Source of the DNA: an uncultured Alphaproteobacteria bacterium
Lineage (GTDB): Bacteria; Pseudomonadota; Alphaproteobacteria; UBA8366; JADFVY01
Assembly (NCBI GenBank): GCA_947259795.1
Contig: CAMYNJ010000145.1
Span: 1 to 41,275, forward strand
DNA: 41,275 nucleotides
Direction: 5' to 3'
The notes under the pieces are model-generated. The model saw only the letters and a program-made list of their open reading frames with translations. It had not been told where the DNA came from and did not search any database. This document shows positions 1 to 6,948 of this stretch, piece after piece. Every line of letters begins with the position of its first letter. Positions within the stretch are counted from its first letter, which is position 1. A program made the translations under genes and the position numbers.

Positions 1-369
1 ATCCAGCTTGTCCACGCCGACACGGGCGAGGCCGACGCGGGCATCGGCCAGGCAGAACTCGGCGATGCGCTCGGCCAGGGTTTCGACCAGGTTGATATGG
101 CCGCTGGCGATGATCGCCTTGATGCCGTTGATAATATTCTCGTAGGACAGGACCTTCGTAATATCGTCGCCGATCGGCACGCCGTCTTCGCGAACTTTCA
201 ATTCGACATTGATGCAGACCCGCTGCGGTGCCTGTTTTTCGTGGTCGTAGATTCCTATAGAAACCGGCAGCACCAGGTCGCGAACCCGGACCAGGCGCCA
301 GCGGCTAGCCTCGTCCGTCTCGCGCGCCGCCGGCGTGAACGGTGTCACGGAATTGGGATTCACTGTCAT
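1..369 (-). CDS. folB: Dihydroneopterin aldolase, C-terminus cut by window edge
   Basis: Reading the minus strand from an ATG at 369 gives 123 in-frame codons running off the left edge. The translation contains SYENIINGIKAII and GHINLVETLAERIAEFCL, the two characteristic segments of the FolB family. The enzyme converts 7,8-dihydroneopterin to 6-hydroxymethyl-dihydropterin and glycolaldehyde in folate synthesis, in the cytoplasm. An N-terminal extension of about 20 residues precedes the conserved WRLVRVRDLVLPVSIGIYDHE start, so a later start cannot be excluded, but no other ATG lies between. The ORF track misses it because there is no stop codon inside the window. Only a few C-terminal residues should be missing, judged from the usual family length of about 120-150. 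Paralogues such as FolX exist, so the symbol rests on the motif match. Confidence 0.88.
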   Translation of the reverse strand, partial: MTVNPNSVTPFTPAARETDEASRWRLVRVRDLVLPVSIGIYDHEKQAPQRVCINVELKVREDGVPIGDDITKVLSYENIINGIKAIIASGHINLVETLAERIAEFCLADARVGLARVGVDKLD

Positions 370-625
370 CGATAACAAGCCTGCATGCAAAGCGGATATC
401 GCGCCCGACTATGCCCGAACCGGACTTCAACGGCAAGAAGTGCGCGCCTCTTTCCCTTGGAATTTCCGCGAATCGGCGGCAGGTTTCGGCGTTGTTCCGG
501 TTGCCTTGCGGCTTATCAGCGCATATGTAGGTACGATCATTCCGCCGGTCCCCATGGGCGCCAGGTGCGGCAATTCGGATTATCGAAGCAAAATATTAAA
601 TATATAAAGATATCGTACAAAAATC
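370..625. other. Divergent intergenic region, no gene recognised
   Basis: About 256 bases between the divergently transcribed folB and the YdcF-family gene. Track ORFs crossing it on the plus strand (335-607, 385-855) have no recognisable protein sequence and conflict with both neighbours. The right third (about 585-620) is strikingly AT-rich, with runs such as AAAATATTAAATATATAAAG. That suits a promoter for the 626 gene, but I cannot assign -35/-10 boxes with confidence. Confidence 0.5.
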
Positions 626-1306
626 ATGCATGCCATACGGGCGCTTTCCTGGAAGAGATTGTCGAGCATAGGGTGGGACGGTTTGGCCACCTTCGCTTTA
701 TGTATGGTTGTGATAACGGCGTCGGGCGGGCTGACGTTCCTTGTTTGCTGGACAATTGTGATCAAGTTCTCCCGATTGCCGGCGGCAAACATGCCGCGGG
801 CCGATGTGATACTGGTCATGGGCGCCCGGCTCGACCGCGGCAAAGCGACGCGTGAATTCCGTGCGCGCCTGGACGAAGCGGCGCGGTTGGCGGCGCCGCT
901 TCCGGTGATCGTACTTGGCGGCATGGCAACGCGAGGCGGCCCGACGGAAGCGGCCGCGGGACAAGTCTGGCTGGTCCGGCGCGGGCTCGACGAAGACCGG
1001 GTCTTACTGGAGGAGACGTCACGCAATACGCTGGAAAACCTGGTCCATGCGCGCGAACTCATGCGCCACCACGATTTCCGCCGGCCGCTGCTCGTGACCA
1101 GCCGCTACCATCTGGCCCGCAGTTCGATCCTCGCCAATGGCCTCGGCATTTCCCATGGCCTGTCGCCGACCGACTACCCCGCCATGCATCATCCCGCCGC
1201 CCTGACACGCAGCCTGATCGAAGCCTTGATTATCAACTGGTATTATGTGGGCCGCGCGCTGGCCCGGATGACCGGTCACAGAGGCCTGCTCGCGCGCATT
1301 AGCTGA
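626..1306 (+). CDS. YdcF/SanA/ElyC-like family (DUF218) membrane protein
   Basis: The 226-residue protein has a short basic N-terminus, one hydrophobic segment at about residues 22-46, and then the DUF218 core. Recognisable core segments are ADVILVMGARLDRG, the RLDEAARL stretch, VIVLGGMATRGGPTEA, and the EETSRNTLENLVHARELM motif typical of the family. YdcF/ElyC/SanA proteins are poorly understood envelope-associated proteins; YdcF binds S-adenosylmethionine in vitro and ElyC/SanA affect envelope and peptidoglycan-precursor homeostasis. The start is the ATG at 626, which precedes the transmembrane segment and follows an AT-rich upstream region; no clear Shine-Dalgarno is visible. It stands alone, divergent from folB and convergent with the glycosyltransferase. 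The family call is solid; the cellular role is unknown. Confidence 0.85.
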   Translation: MHAIRALSWKRLSSIGWDGLATFALCMVVITASGGLTFLVCWTIVIKFSRLPAANMPRADVILVMGARLDRGKATREFRARLDEAARLAAPLPVIVLGGMATRGGPTEAAAGQVWLVRRGLDEDRVLLEETSRNTLENLVHARELMRHHDFRRPLLVTSRYHLARSSILANGLGISHGLSPTDYPAMHHPAALTRSLIEALIINWYYVGRALARMTGHRGLLARIS

Positions 1307-1382
1307 AACCACCCGGCAGCGACAATGCCTGTTATCGGCGATGACGGAACAACAGCATTATAATTTCGCCGTAAGCACCTGT

Positions 1383-2111
1383 TTATCCTTTTAATACCCG
1401 CCACAGCCCCCGCGGATGGAAGCCGCGCGAAATCAGCTTCCAGGCCACCATACGGATGATCCGCGATACGTCGCGCACGGGATGGAGATGGCTGGGGCGC
1501 ACCAGGGTTCCCGCGTAGAGCGCCGGAATCGGCGTTGAAATACTGCGCACACCCACCCTCGCGGCCTCGATCAGGATTTCGCTTTCGAAAACGAAGCCGC
1601 GCTCCGGCCCGTGCGGCACGTCGACCCGGCCAATCAGGCCGGCGGGATACAGCCTGAAGCCGCTCTGGCTGTCTTCGACACGGTAGCCGCAGGCCCAGGA
1701 AATCCAGAAATCGGCGATCCGGTTGCCGATATAACGCTCGCGCGGGAAGGCATCGCGGTCGCCGAGCCGGGATCCGATGACGATGGCCCCGGGATTGTCG
1801 CGTGCGCAGGCCAGAAGCAGCGCAAGGTCTTCCGGCCGGTGCTGTCCGTCGCCATCCATTGTTGCGACGATGTCGGCGCCAAGTTCGACGGCGCGCCGCA
1901 AGCCTCTCGCAAGGCTCGCAGCCTTGCCGGCATTTGCCTCGTTGCGCAGCAGTTCGACGGGATACCGCCGCACGATCGCCGCCGTATCGTCCGTGGACCC
2001 GTCGTCGATTACGATCACTTCGCCGTCCACCTGCAGACAACGCTCGATCACATCGCCGATGGTCGCAGCCTCGTTATAGGCGGGAATGACAATAATGACC
2101 TTGGGCGTCAT
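1383..2111 (-). CDS. Family 2 glycosyltransferase (dolichyl-phosphate mannose synthase-like)
   Basis: This is a 242-residue GT-A fold enzyme. The N-terminus VIIVIPAYNEAATI, the nucleotide-binding VIVIDDGSTDDT and the metal-binding TMDGDGQHRPED (DxD at residues 86-88) are all intact, followed by a DSQSGFRLY acceptor-side motif seen in DPM1/undecaprenyl-phosphate glycosyltransferases. There is no C-terminal transmembrane pair, so it is probably a soluble or peripheral enzyme transferring a sugar from a nucleotide sugar to a lipid phosphate or glycan. The acceptor cannot be read from sequence. The start at the ATG of 2111 opens directly into the first beta strand. It is monocistronic, convergent with the YdcF-family gene and divergent from the CHAP lipoprotein. 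Confidence 0.88.
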   Translation of the reverse strand: MTPKVIIVIPAYNEAATIGDVIERCLQVDGEVIVIDDGSTDDTAAIVRRYPVELLRNEANAGKAASLARGLRRAVELGADIVATMDGDGQHRPEDLALLLACARDNPGAIVIGSRLGDRDAFPRERYIGNRIADFWISWACGYRVEDSQSGFRLYPAGLIGRVDVPHGPERGFVFESEILIEAARVGVRSISTPIPALYAGTLVRPSHLHPVRDVSRIIRMVAWKLISRGFHPRGLWRVLKG

Positions 2112-2306
2112 GAAGTTTTCTGTATTTCCCTATTCCTGCGATCACCGCCCCTTCGGCGAGGTTGGCAGCATAACCGATATCGGCCGGCCGTGACCCGGAA
2201 AATACCCGGTTTTCAGGCTGCGCGGCCTAATGGTAATATGTTCTTTACCCGGTCTGTCCTAAACTTTCGCCATGCTCGAGTCGACGCCGGAATTTGGGAG
2301 CGTTTC

Positions 2307-2900
2307 ATGAGACGGAAATACACGGTTTCCCTATGGATCGCGTCCGCCATCCTGGCCCTGGCCGCCTGTTCGTCACCTTCGGTGGAACAATCGGTCAGAC
2401 CGCCGCCGCCGGCCTGGTCCGGTGACACGGCCTATGCCGGTTCCGGCGCGTCAACCCCGCGGCAACCGGTCAAACCCGCCAACCCGCGCATCGTCCGGGG
2501 ATCGCCGGGCCTGCAATGCGTTCCCTATGCGCGAGAGCAATCCGGCATCCCGATCCGCGGCGACGCCTGGACCTGGTGGCATAAGGCCAAGGGCAAATAC
2601 AGCCGTTCGCAACGGCCCGCCGTGGGTGCGGTCCTGGTTGTGGGCAAGACGGCGAAAAACAAATACGGCCATCTCGCGGTGGTGACCCGCATCGTCAGCG
2701 ACCGCGAGATCGTGGTCAACCACGCCAACTGGCTGAACAAGGGCCGAATCCATCTGGATACACCAGTGCGCGACGTTTCGCGCCGCAACGACTGGTCGGC
2801 GGTGCGGTTCTGGTATACGCCCGGCAATGTGCTGGGCAAGAGCACCTACCCGGTCGACGGATTCATTTACCCCAGGGGCACCGTCGCCACGAGCGGTTAA
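2307..2900 (+). CDS. CHAP-domain lipoprotein, putative peptidoglycan amidase/endopeptidase
   Basis: The track ORF starting at 1611 is over-extended. The ATG at 2307 has GGGAG six bases upstream and opens a lipoprotein signal (hydrophobic stretch then LAAC, lipidated Cys21), giving 197 residues. A proline-rich linker (about residues 30-60) leads into a CHAP domain: catalytic Cys71 in LQCVPYAR, a GDAWTWW stretch, and His122 in KYGHLAVV, followed by NHANW. CHAP enzymes cleave amide bonds in peptidoglycan cross-links or stem peptides. The protein would be anchored in the envelope facing the periplasm. Its stop overlaps the stop of the leftward ArsR gene by four bases. The fold and catalytic pair are clear; substrate is inference. 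Confidence 0.87.
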   Translation: MRRKYTVSLWIASAILALAACSSPSVEQSVRPPPPAWSGDTAYAGSGASTPRQPVKPANPRIVRGSPGLQCVPYAREQSGIPIRGDAWTWWHKAKGKYSRSQRPAVGAVLVVGKTAKNKYGHLAVVTRIVSDREIVVNHANWLNKGRIHLDTPVRDVSRRNDWSAVRFWYTPGNVLGKSTYPVDGFIYPRGTVATSG

Positions 2901-3247
2901 TCCGGATCAGGGGAAGGCGCCGCCGCGGCACGGTATAGCTTGCACAACTCTACCAGCAGCTTGCGTGTTCTTTCACAGCAAAGCGAGTAGTGGATCGCCT
3001 TGCCGTCGCGCCGGGACTCGACGATGCCGTCGGCACGCAGCCGCGCCAGTTGCTGCGACACCGTAGGCTGGCGCGTTCCCGTGAGTGTTTCGATCTCGCC
3101 GACCGATTTTTCACCTTCCGCCAAAAGACAAAGTATCATAAGGCGGTTTTCATTCGCCATGGAACGAAGCAGGGTATTGGCCTCGCCGGCATTATTCCAC
3201 AACACGCCGAACCCCGACTTGCCATCGCATTCATATATGCTACTCAT
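2897..3247 (-). CDS. ArsR-family repressor resembling the thiol/persulfide sensors BigR/SqrR
   Basis: This is a winged-helix regulator of 116 residues from the ATG at 3247; the track start at 3283 is a TTG and adds an unconserved leader. Conserved parts are MANENRLMILCLLAEGEKSVGEI, the recognition helix QPTVSQQLARLRADGIVESRRDGK and HYSL. No ArsR-type CVC metal site is present. Instead Cys40 sits in RLMILCLL, where BigR and SqrR carry their N-terminal sensing cysteine, and Cys102 lies in the last helix one turn before the position of the BigR second cysteine. Cys7 and a Cys90-Cys91 pair are further thiols. Its position next to the sox locus supports a sulfur-responsive repressor, but the exact ligand is inference. 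SoxR of Paracoccus is also an ArsR-family protein. Confidence 0.8.
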   Translation of the reverse strand: MSSIYECDGKSGFGVLWNNAGEANTLLRSMANENRLMILCLLAEGEKSVGEIETLTGTRQPTVSQQLARLRADGIVESRRDGKAIHYSLCCERTRKLLVELCKLYRAAAAPSPDPD

Positions 3248-3497
3248 TGTGCCCGTTTTCCGGCGGGTGGGACCCGCGAGCAAGTTTGCTGCAGAATCAA
3301 GCCGCCTGTCGCCCAGTAAGACATACCCGGCAACCGAAGCTGCCCGTAATCCTGCGGTATCCGCAACTCGTTTCGGTTATAATTCAACGCTCCACGCCCT
3401 CTGCGGTCTGACATCAAACGCGCAGATCGGTTTCGCTCTTATATTCATTACATATTATGTGAACGAGCCGGCAAGGTAAACCTCAGTTGCGGAAAAA
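3248..3497. other. Intergenic region with AT-rich palindrome upstream of the ArsR gene
   Basis: About 250 bases with no convincing ORF. Near 3440-3465 there is an AT-rich patch with TATATTCAT followed by the perfect 11-base palindrome ACATATTATGT. It is about 190 bases upstream of the ArsR start and just past the DUF336 stop. The TATATTC word resembles the CATATTC words in the soxX promoter region, so an operator is possible, but one copy is weak evidence. Confidence 0.35.
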
Positions 3498-3998
3498 TCA
3501 GAAATCCAGATCGTCCTGGATCGCCTCAATACCGACTTTCGCACATTCGTCGTCGGCCGGCCCACCCGGTGCGCCGGACACGCCGACGCCGCCAACGATC
3601 GATCCGGCTGCCTGCACAACGACCCCGCCGCCAACCATCATGGCCTCATCCACGAAACGCACGCCCGAGGCCTCCTTGCCGGCCTCCGTAAGCTCTGCCA
3701 TCGCCAATGTATCGGTTCGGAAACTCACGGCCGTCCAGGCCTTGCGGCGCGCTGTTTCGACGGTGTGCGCGCCGGCGTAACGGTCACGCAACATGACCTG
3801 CATGTTCCCGGACCGGTCGACCACGGCGACGGTAACCTGGTAGCCCCTGGCGCGGCAGTCCGCCAGCGCTGCCCGGGCCAGAACCAACGCGGTTTCCGGC
3901 GACAGGGTTTTATAGGAGACCAACGCCTCTTCCTCGGCCCTGGCGCCCCCGGTCATGATGCCGCTAGCAAGCAGCAATGCTATCGCCATTCTTTTCAT
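3498..3998 (-). CDS. Secreted GlcG/HbpS-like (DUF336) protein
   Basis: The 166-residue protein has a cleavable signal peptide (MKRMAIALLLASGIMTGGARA) and the whole GlcG/HbpS fold: SPETALVLARAALADCRARGYQVTVAVVD, the GNMQVMLRDRYAG loop, TVETARRKAWTAVSF, and the glycine-rich GGGVVVQAAGSIVGGVGVSGAPGG. The ATG at 3998 has AAGGAGA eight bases upstream, inside the end of the SoxS-like gene, so the 35-base overlap with that gene appears real and the two are co-transcribed. HbpS relatives bind haem or are redox-linked; others sit beside glycolate or sulfur genes. Export to the periplasm and position beside a SoxS-like thioredoxin suggest an accessory role in periplasmic sulfur or haem redox chemistry, which is inference. 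Confidence 0.85.
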   Translation of the reverse strand: MKRMAIALLLASGIMTGGARAEEEALVSYKTLSPETALVLARAALADCRARGYQVTVAVVDRSGNMQVMLRDRYAGAHTVETARRKAWTAVSFRTDTLAMAELTEAGKEASGVRFVDEAMMVGGGVVVQAAGSIVGGVGVSGAPGGPADDECAKVGIEAIQDDLDF

Positions 3999-4425
3999 CT
4001 GATGTCTCCTTGTCTGATCTTTCCGCGCATCCCGGTGCGCCAGCCTGCGTCTGACTGCCTGTCAGGTCTGTTTGGAGTTTGTCGAGCTCTATGGCCAGCA
4101 ATCCCCAGAAGAAGTCTTCACCCGGATAACCCAGGATCCGGCCCACCTCCTTGCCGTCTTCCAAGAGCACGAAGGTTGGCGTGTAATGGATACCGCGAAT
4201 ATGCGTGAGGTCTTCGGGAACGGTGTCATCCACGTCCACGCGGCGCAACGGCGCTATCCTCGCCTCTTCGGTTTTACAGTAAACGACACCGACTTCATCG
4301 TGCCAGGCCTCGCACCACTCGCAACTGTCGGATTCGAACATCACCAGTTCCGCAGACATGCTGACGCCACCACTGACTTGAACGAGCAGAATTGAAATCG
4401 CTGCCAAAAAGACTCGTTTAGACAT
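3964..4425 (-). CDS. SoxS-like periplasmic thioredoxin
   Basis: From the ATG at 4425 the product is 153 residues; an ATG five codons upstream (4440) is equally in frame and neither has a strong ribosome site. A signal peptide (MSKRVFLAAISILLVQVSG...) is followed by LVMFESDSCEWCEAWHDEVG, a CxxC redox site at Cys35/Cys38, then VDVDD and the thioredoxin cis-Pro segment YTPTFVLLEDGKEVGRILGY. The pattern matches SoxS, which keeps SoxY and related cysteine carriers reduced in Paracoccus. The last 40 residues form a hydrophilic tail whose DNA doubles as the ribosome site and start of the DUF336 gene. It diverges from soxX across a palindrome-rich promoter, consistent with joint control. Confidence 0.83.
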   Translation of the reverse strand: MSKRVFLAAISILLVQVSGGVSMSAELVMFESDSCEWCEAWHDEVGVVYCKTEEARIAPLRRVDVDDTVPEDLTHIRGIHYTPTFVLLEDGKEVGRILGYPGEDFFWGLLAIELDKLQTDLTGSQTQAGAPGCAERSDKETSDEKNGDSIAAC

Positions 4426-4555
4426 TTTCCGGTAAATCATCCCGTTGCCGTTTGAGGACCAACATTGCGGTGCATTTCGCCCTGCCTATTGAACTATAGC
4501 CTGAAATATTGTTCCCTCACTATATATGCCTAGTGTCGCGGTGTCGGCAAAACGG

Positions 4556-4621
4556 CATATTCAACCCTATCATATTCGATCTTGATAAATCATCAAACTC
4601 GAATATGATTGATCGGATCAA
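4556..4621. promoter_or_regulatory. Nested palindromes and CATATTC repeats in the sox divergent promoter
   Basis: A perfect 9-base inverted repeat CATATTCGA (4571-4579) / TCGAATATG (4599-4607) encloses a second one, TTGAT (4582-4586) / ATCAA (4592-4596). Together they form a 37-base nearly symmetric element. A third CATATTC word lies at 4556-4562 in direct orientation, 15 bases before the next. Immediately right is TTGAT-CGG-ATCAA (4609-4621), also symmetric. There is no T-run, so this is not a terminator. Its position between the SoxS-like gene and soxX, with the SqrR/BigR-like repressor nearby, makes an operator the natural reading. Which regulator binds is unknown. Confidence 0.65.
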
Positions 4622-4719
4622 GACCATAAATTGAGCGGGGATACCAGCCGGGGTGGCTGTCCCCGGCAACCGAAACAAAAGAACCCGGAGCAGACGCTGT
4701 GGGTCTATGGGAGGAAATA

Positions 4720-5193
4720 TTGAAGATCGAGAGATATGTCTTGCCCTTGCTGGGTGCAGTGGTGCTGGCGGCTGCCGGCATGTCGGTACCGGCGAATGCG
4801 GCGGCCGAAGAGCTGGTGAAATTCAGCGTCGTCGACGGCCAGAGCATTCCCGCATCTCTGACGGGGAAGCCAGGTGACCCGGTCAAAGGGCGCGAAGTGG
4901 CCATCCACCGCAAAAAGGGCAATTGCCTGGCTTGTCACACATTGCCGGCGCCGGATCAGCCCTACCACGGCGAGGTCGGCCCCGGTCTGAACGGTGTCGC
5001 CAGCCGCCTGTCGGAAGGCGAAATCCGCCTGCGGATCGTCAATCCGAAATATGCGAATCCAGCCACCATCATGCCTGCCTTCTACCGCACCGAAGGGCTG
5101 CACAGGGTGGCCAAGAAATTCCAGGGCAAACCAATGCTGACCGCCGAAGAAGTCGAGGACGTCGTCGCCTATCTGATGACGCTCAAGGAATAG
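4720..5193 (+). CDS. soxX: SoxX, monohaem cytochrome c subunit of SoxAX
   Basis: I place the start at the TTG of 4720 rather than the GTG at 4699. GGGAGGAA lies just upstream and the product then begins with a textbook signal peptide (MKIERYVLPLLGAVVLAAAG...ANA). The 157-residue protein has the single haem site CLACH (Cys69, Cys72, His73) and a probable axial methionine in TIMPAF (Met118), plus GPGLNGVASRLSEGEIR and the C-terminal VEDVVAYLMTL helix of class I c-type cytochromes. SoxX pairs with SoxA to attach thiosulfate oxidatively to the SoxY cysteine and takes the electrons. It is the first gene of the rightward sox operon. Confidence 0.93.
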   Translation: MKIERYVLPLLGAVVLAAAGMSVPANAAAEELVKFSVVDGQSIPASLTGKPGDPVKGREVAIHRKKGNCLACHTLPAPDQPYHGEVGPGLNGVASRLSEGEIRLRIVNPKYANPATIMPAFYRTEGLHRVAKKFQGKPMLTAEEVEDVVAYLMTLKE

Positions 5194-5265
5194 CAGGCAA
5201 GACGGCAACCATCAGACGAACCCGGCACACCGGGATCAAACAGGACAATAACCGAGGAAACGAAG

Positions 5266-5686
5266 ATGAGTTCGAAGGAAATGCCAAGAGAAATCAGCCG
5301 CCGGCACGTGATCGTGCTGATCGGCGCGGCCGCCGCTGCGGCCGGCATGCTGCCGCGGGTATCGCTGGCCGACAAGGCCGCGACGGACGCCGCGGTCAAG
5401 GCCGCCGGCGGCGATGGCGCGGCGGCGGGCGGCATTACGCTGGACCTGCCGCAGATCGCGGAAAACGGCAATACCGTGCCGGTCGGGGTCGAAGTCGAAA
5501 GCCCGATACCCCAATCCTGAGGTTTGCTCCATGCATTTCACACCGGCCAGCGGGGTCGCCCAGGCGTCCACCCGCATCCGCCTCGCCAAGACGCAGAATA
5601 TCGTCGCACTCGCCGAGATGAGCGACGGCAGCTTCAGGCGCGAGACGGTCGAAGTGAAAGTAACTATCGGCGGCTGCGGCGGCTGA
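5266..5686 (+). pseudogene. soxY: SoxY sulfur-carrier gene with internal deletion and frameshift
   Basis: The frame from ATG 5266 encodes a Tat-like leader (SRRHVIVLIGAAAAAAGML) and the SoxY N-domain up to LDLPQIAENGNTVPVGVEVESP, then stops at 5520. The next frame continues with NPEVCSMHFTPASG, STRIRLAKTQNIVALAEMSDGSF and the carrier C-terminus KVTIGGCGG, ending at 5686. Intact SoxY proteins have roughly 16-18 residues between ESP and NPEV (ending in a HVFAEGNP-like strand). Here they are missing and the frame changes, so about 50 bases have been lost near 5503-5512. The C-terminal cysteine that carries the sulfur is preserved but out of frame. Either a real inactivating deletion or an assembly error; I cannot separate them. 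Flanking soxX and soxZ are intact. Confidence 0.85.
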
Positions 5687-5716
5687 CCCGGAACCGGAAA
5701 ACACGGAGAATTTGAA

Positions 5717-6043
5717 ATGGCAGTAGCAAAACCCCGCGTGAAGGTGCCGAAATCGGCTTCCAAGGGGGAAATCATCGAAATCAAGAGCCTGATCTCCCAC
5801 GCGATGGAGAGTGGGCAGCGGAAAGACAAGCAAGGCAAGCCTATTCCGCGACAGATTATTAACAAGTTCGTCGTCACGTTCAACGGCAAGGAGTTCTTCA
5901 GCGCGGACTGGGCGCCCGCCGTTGCCGCGAACCCTTATATGGCCTTCCATATGCGGGCGAGCGAAAGCGGCACCATGGAGTTCACCTGGGTCGACGACGA
6001 CGGCACCAAATACACCGAGAAAAAGGACCTCAAGGTCAGCTGA
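5717..6043 (+). CDS. soxZ: SoxZ, partner of the SoxY sulfur carrier
   Basis: A 108-residue Ig-like protein without a signal peptide: PRVKVPKSASKGEIIEIKSLISHAMESGQRKD, then PRQIINKFVVTFNGKEFFSADWAPAVAANPYMAFHMRA, and a C-terminal GTMEFTWVDDDG strand. All are standard SoxZ landmarks and the length is typical. SoxZ is exported as a heterodimer riding on the SoxY Tat signal. The ATG at 5717 has GGAG about 10 bases upstream and lies 30 bases after the soxY reading end. If soxY is truly broken, this SoxZ would lack both its partner and its export route. Confidence 0.93.
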   Translation: MAVAKPRVKVPKSASKGEIIEIKSLISHAMESGQRKDKQGKPIPRQIINKFVVTFNGKEFFSADWAPAVAANPYMAFHMRASESGTMEFTWVDDDGTKYTEKKDLKVS

Positions 6044-6097
6044 CCGGGGCCGCCGTTGAAACGAAGCAAACCTGTGGATAGGGAGGAAATATCCGGG

Positions 6098-6877
6098 ATG
6101 CGAATAATCAGACTTACAAGCGTGATGGCGGGTGCGGCCGTGGCTGCGGTCTTTTCCGTCGCCACTGTCGCCACCGGCGAGCCGAAGAGCGGTTATGACT
6201 TTGCCGAGCCCGAAACCAGGGAGATGCAGGATGACGATTTTTCCAATCCTGGCATGCTGATAGCCGATTACGGCGGCGAGCTCTGGTCCACGGCCGACGG
6301 CGAGGCCAACAAGTCCTGCGCGGATTGCCACGGCGACGCCGCGGAGTCCATGAAGGGCGTTAAGACCCGCTATCCGGCTTATTATCAGCCCTGGAGCAAG
6401 ATGATCAATCTCGAGCTGCGGATCAATGAATGCCGGGTCAACAACCAGAAAGCCAAGGCATGGAAGTACGAGTCGAAGGAAATGATCGGCCTGGCTTCCT
6501 ACATCGGCTACCAGTCCCGCGGCATGCCGATGAATGTGGATATCGGCGGCAAGGCGACGCCGTTCTTCCAGAAGGGCAAGGAGTTCTTCTACGAACGGCG
6601 CGGCCAAATGGACTTGGCCTGTTCGAATTGCCACGAGGACAATGCCGGCAACATGATCCGCGCCAATCTGCTTTCGGAAGGGCCGAGCAACGGTTTCCCC
6701 ACCTATCGCCTGAAATGGCAGGGTGTGGGCACGCTGCATCGCCGCTTCAAGGGCTGTAACGACAATATCCGTGCGACGCCCTATGAGCGGGGCTCGGACG
6801 AGTATGTCAATCTTGAGCTCTACCTCGCCTGGCGGGGCCGGGGCCTGACCGTCGAAACACCGTCGGTCAGAAACTGA
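6098..6877 (+). CDS. soxA: SoxA, dihaem cytochrome c subunit of SoxAX
   Basis: The ATG at 6098 is chosen over the track start at 6056. GGGAGGAAATAT precedes it (the same 12 bases precede soxX) and it begins a signal peptide (MRIIRLTSVMAGAAVAAVFSVATVATG). The 259-residue protein has two haem sites, CADCH (Cys74/Cys77/His78) and CSNCH (Cys175/Cys178/His179). Cys112 is in NECR, and Cys220 in FKGCNDNIRA is the conserved cysteine that acts as persulfide-modified haem ligand at the active site. Together with SoxX it conjugates thiosulfate to SoxY in the periplasm. It is followed by a strong hairpin before soxB, so soxA may end the most abundant transcript. Confidence 0.93.
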   Translation: MRIIRLTSVMAGAAVAAVFSVATVATGEPKSGYDFAEPETREMQDDDFSNPGMLIADYGGELWSTADGEANKSCADCHGDAAESMKGVKTRYPAYYQPWSKMINLELRINECRVNNQKAKAWKYESKEMIGLASYIGYQSRGMPMNVDIGGKATPFFQKGKEFFYERRGQMDLACSNCHEDNAGNMIRANLLSEGPSNGFPTYRLKWQGVGTLHRRFKGCNDNIRATPYERGSDEYVNLELYLAWRGRGLTVETPSVRN

Positions 6878-6896
6878 TAAGAGACTGTAGTTGCTG

Positions 6897-6930
6897 CGGG
6901 GGGTGCGGGCTTTACCGCATCCCCCGTTTT
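6897..6930 (+). terminator. Rho-independent terminator or attenuator between soxA and soxB
   Basis: CGGGGGGTGCGG (6897-6908) pairs over 12 positions, with one G-T wobble, with CCGCATCCCCCG (6915-6926) around a six-base GCTTTA loop, followed by TTTT. The short T-run suggests partial termination. It sits 19 bases after the soxA stop and 18 bases before the soxB start, so it probably tunes soxB-ccdA expression below that of soxXYZA. Confidence 0.75.
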
Positions 6931-6948
6931 GCTGGGAGTTGAGCGAAA

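Noticed and set aside
1611-2306. 5' extension of the CHAP lipoprotein ORF
   Set aside because: Antisense to the glycosyltransferase and replaced by an internal ATG with ribosome site and lipobox.
4582-4621. TTGAT-N5-ATCAA and TTGAT-N3-ATCAA as FNR sites at the sox promoter
   Set aside because: FNR-family sites require a four-base spacer; spacers of five and three change the helical phase. Kept only as parts of the palindromic element.
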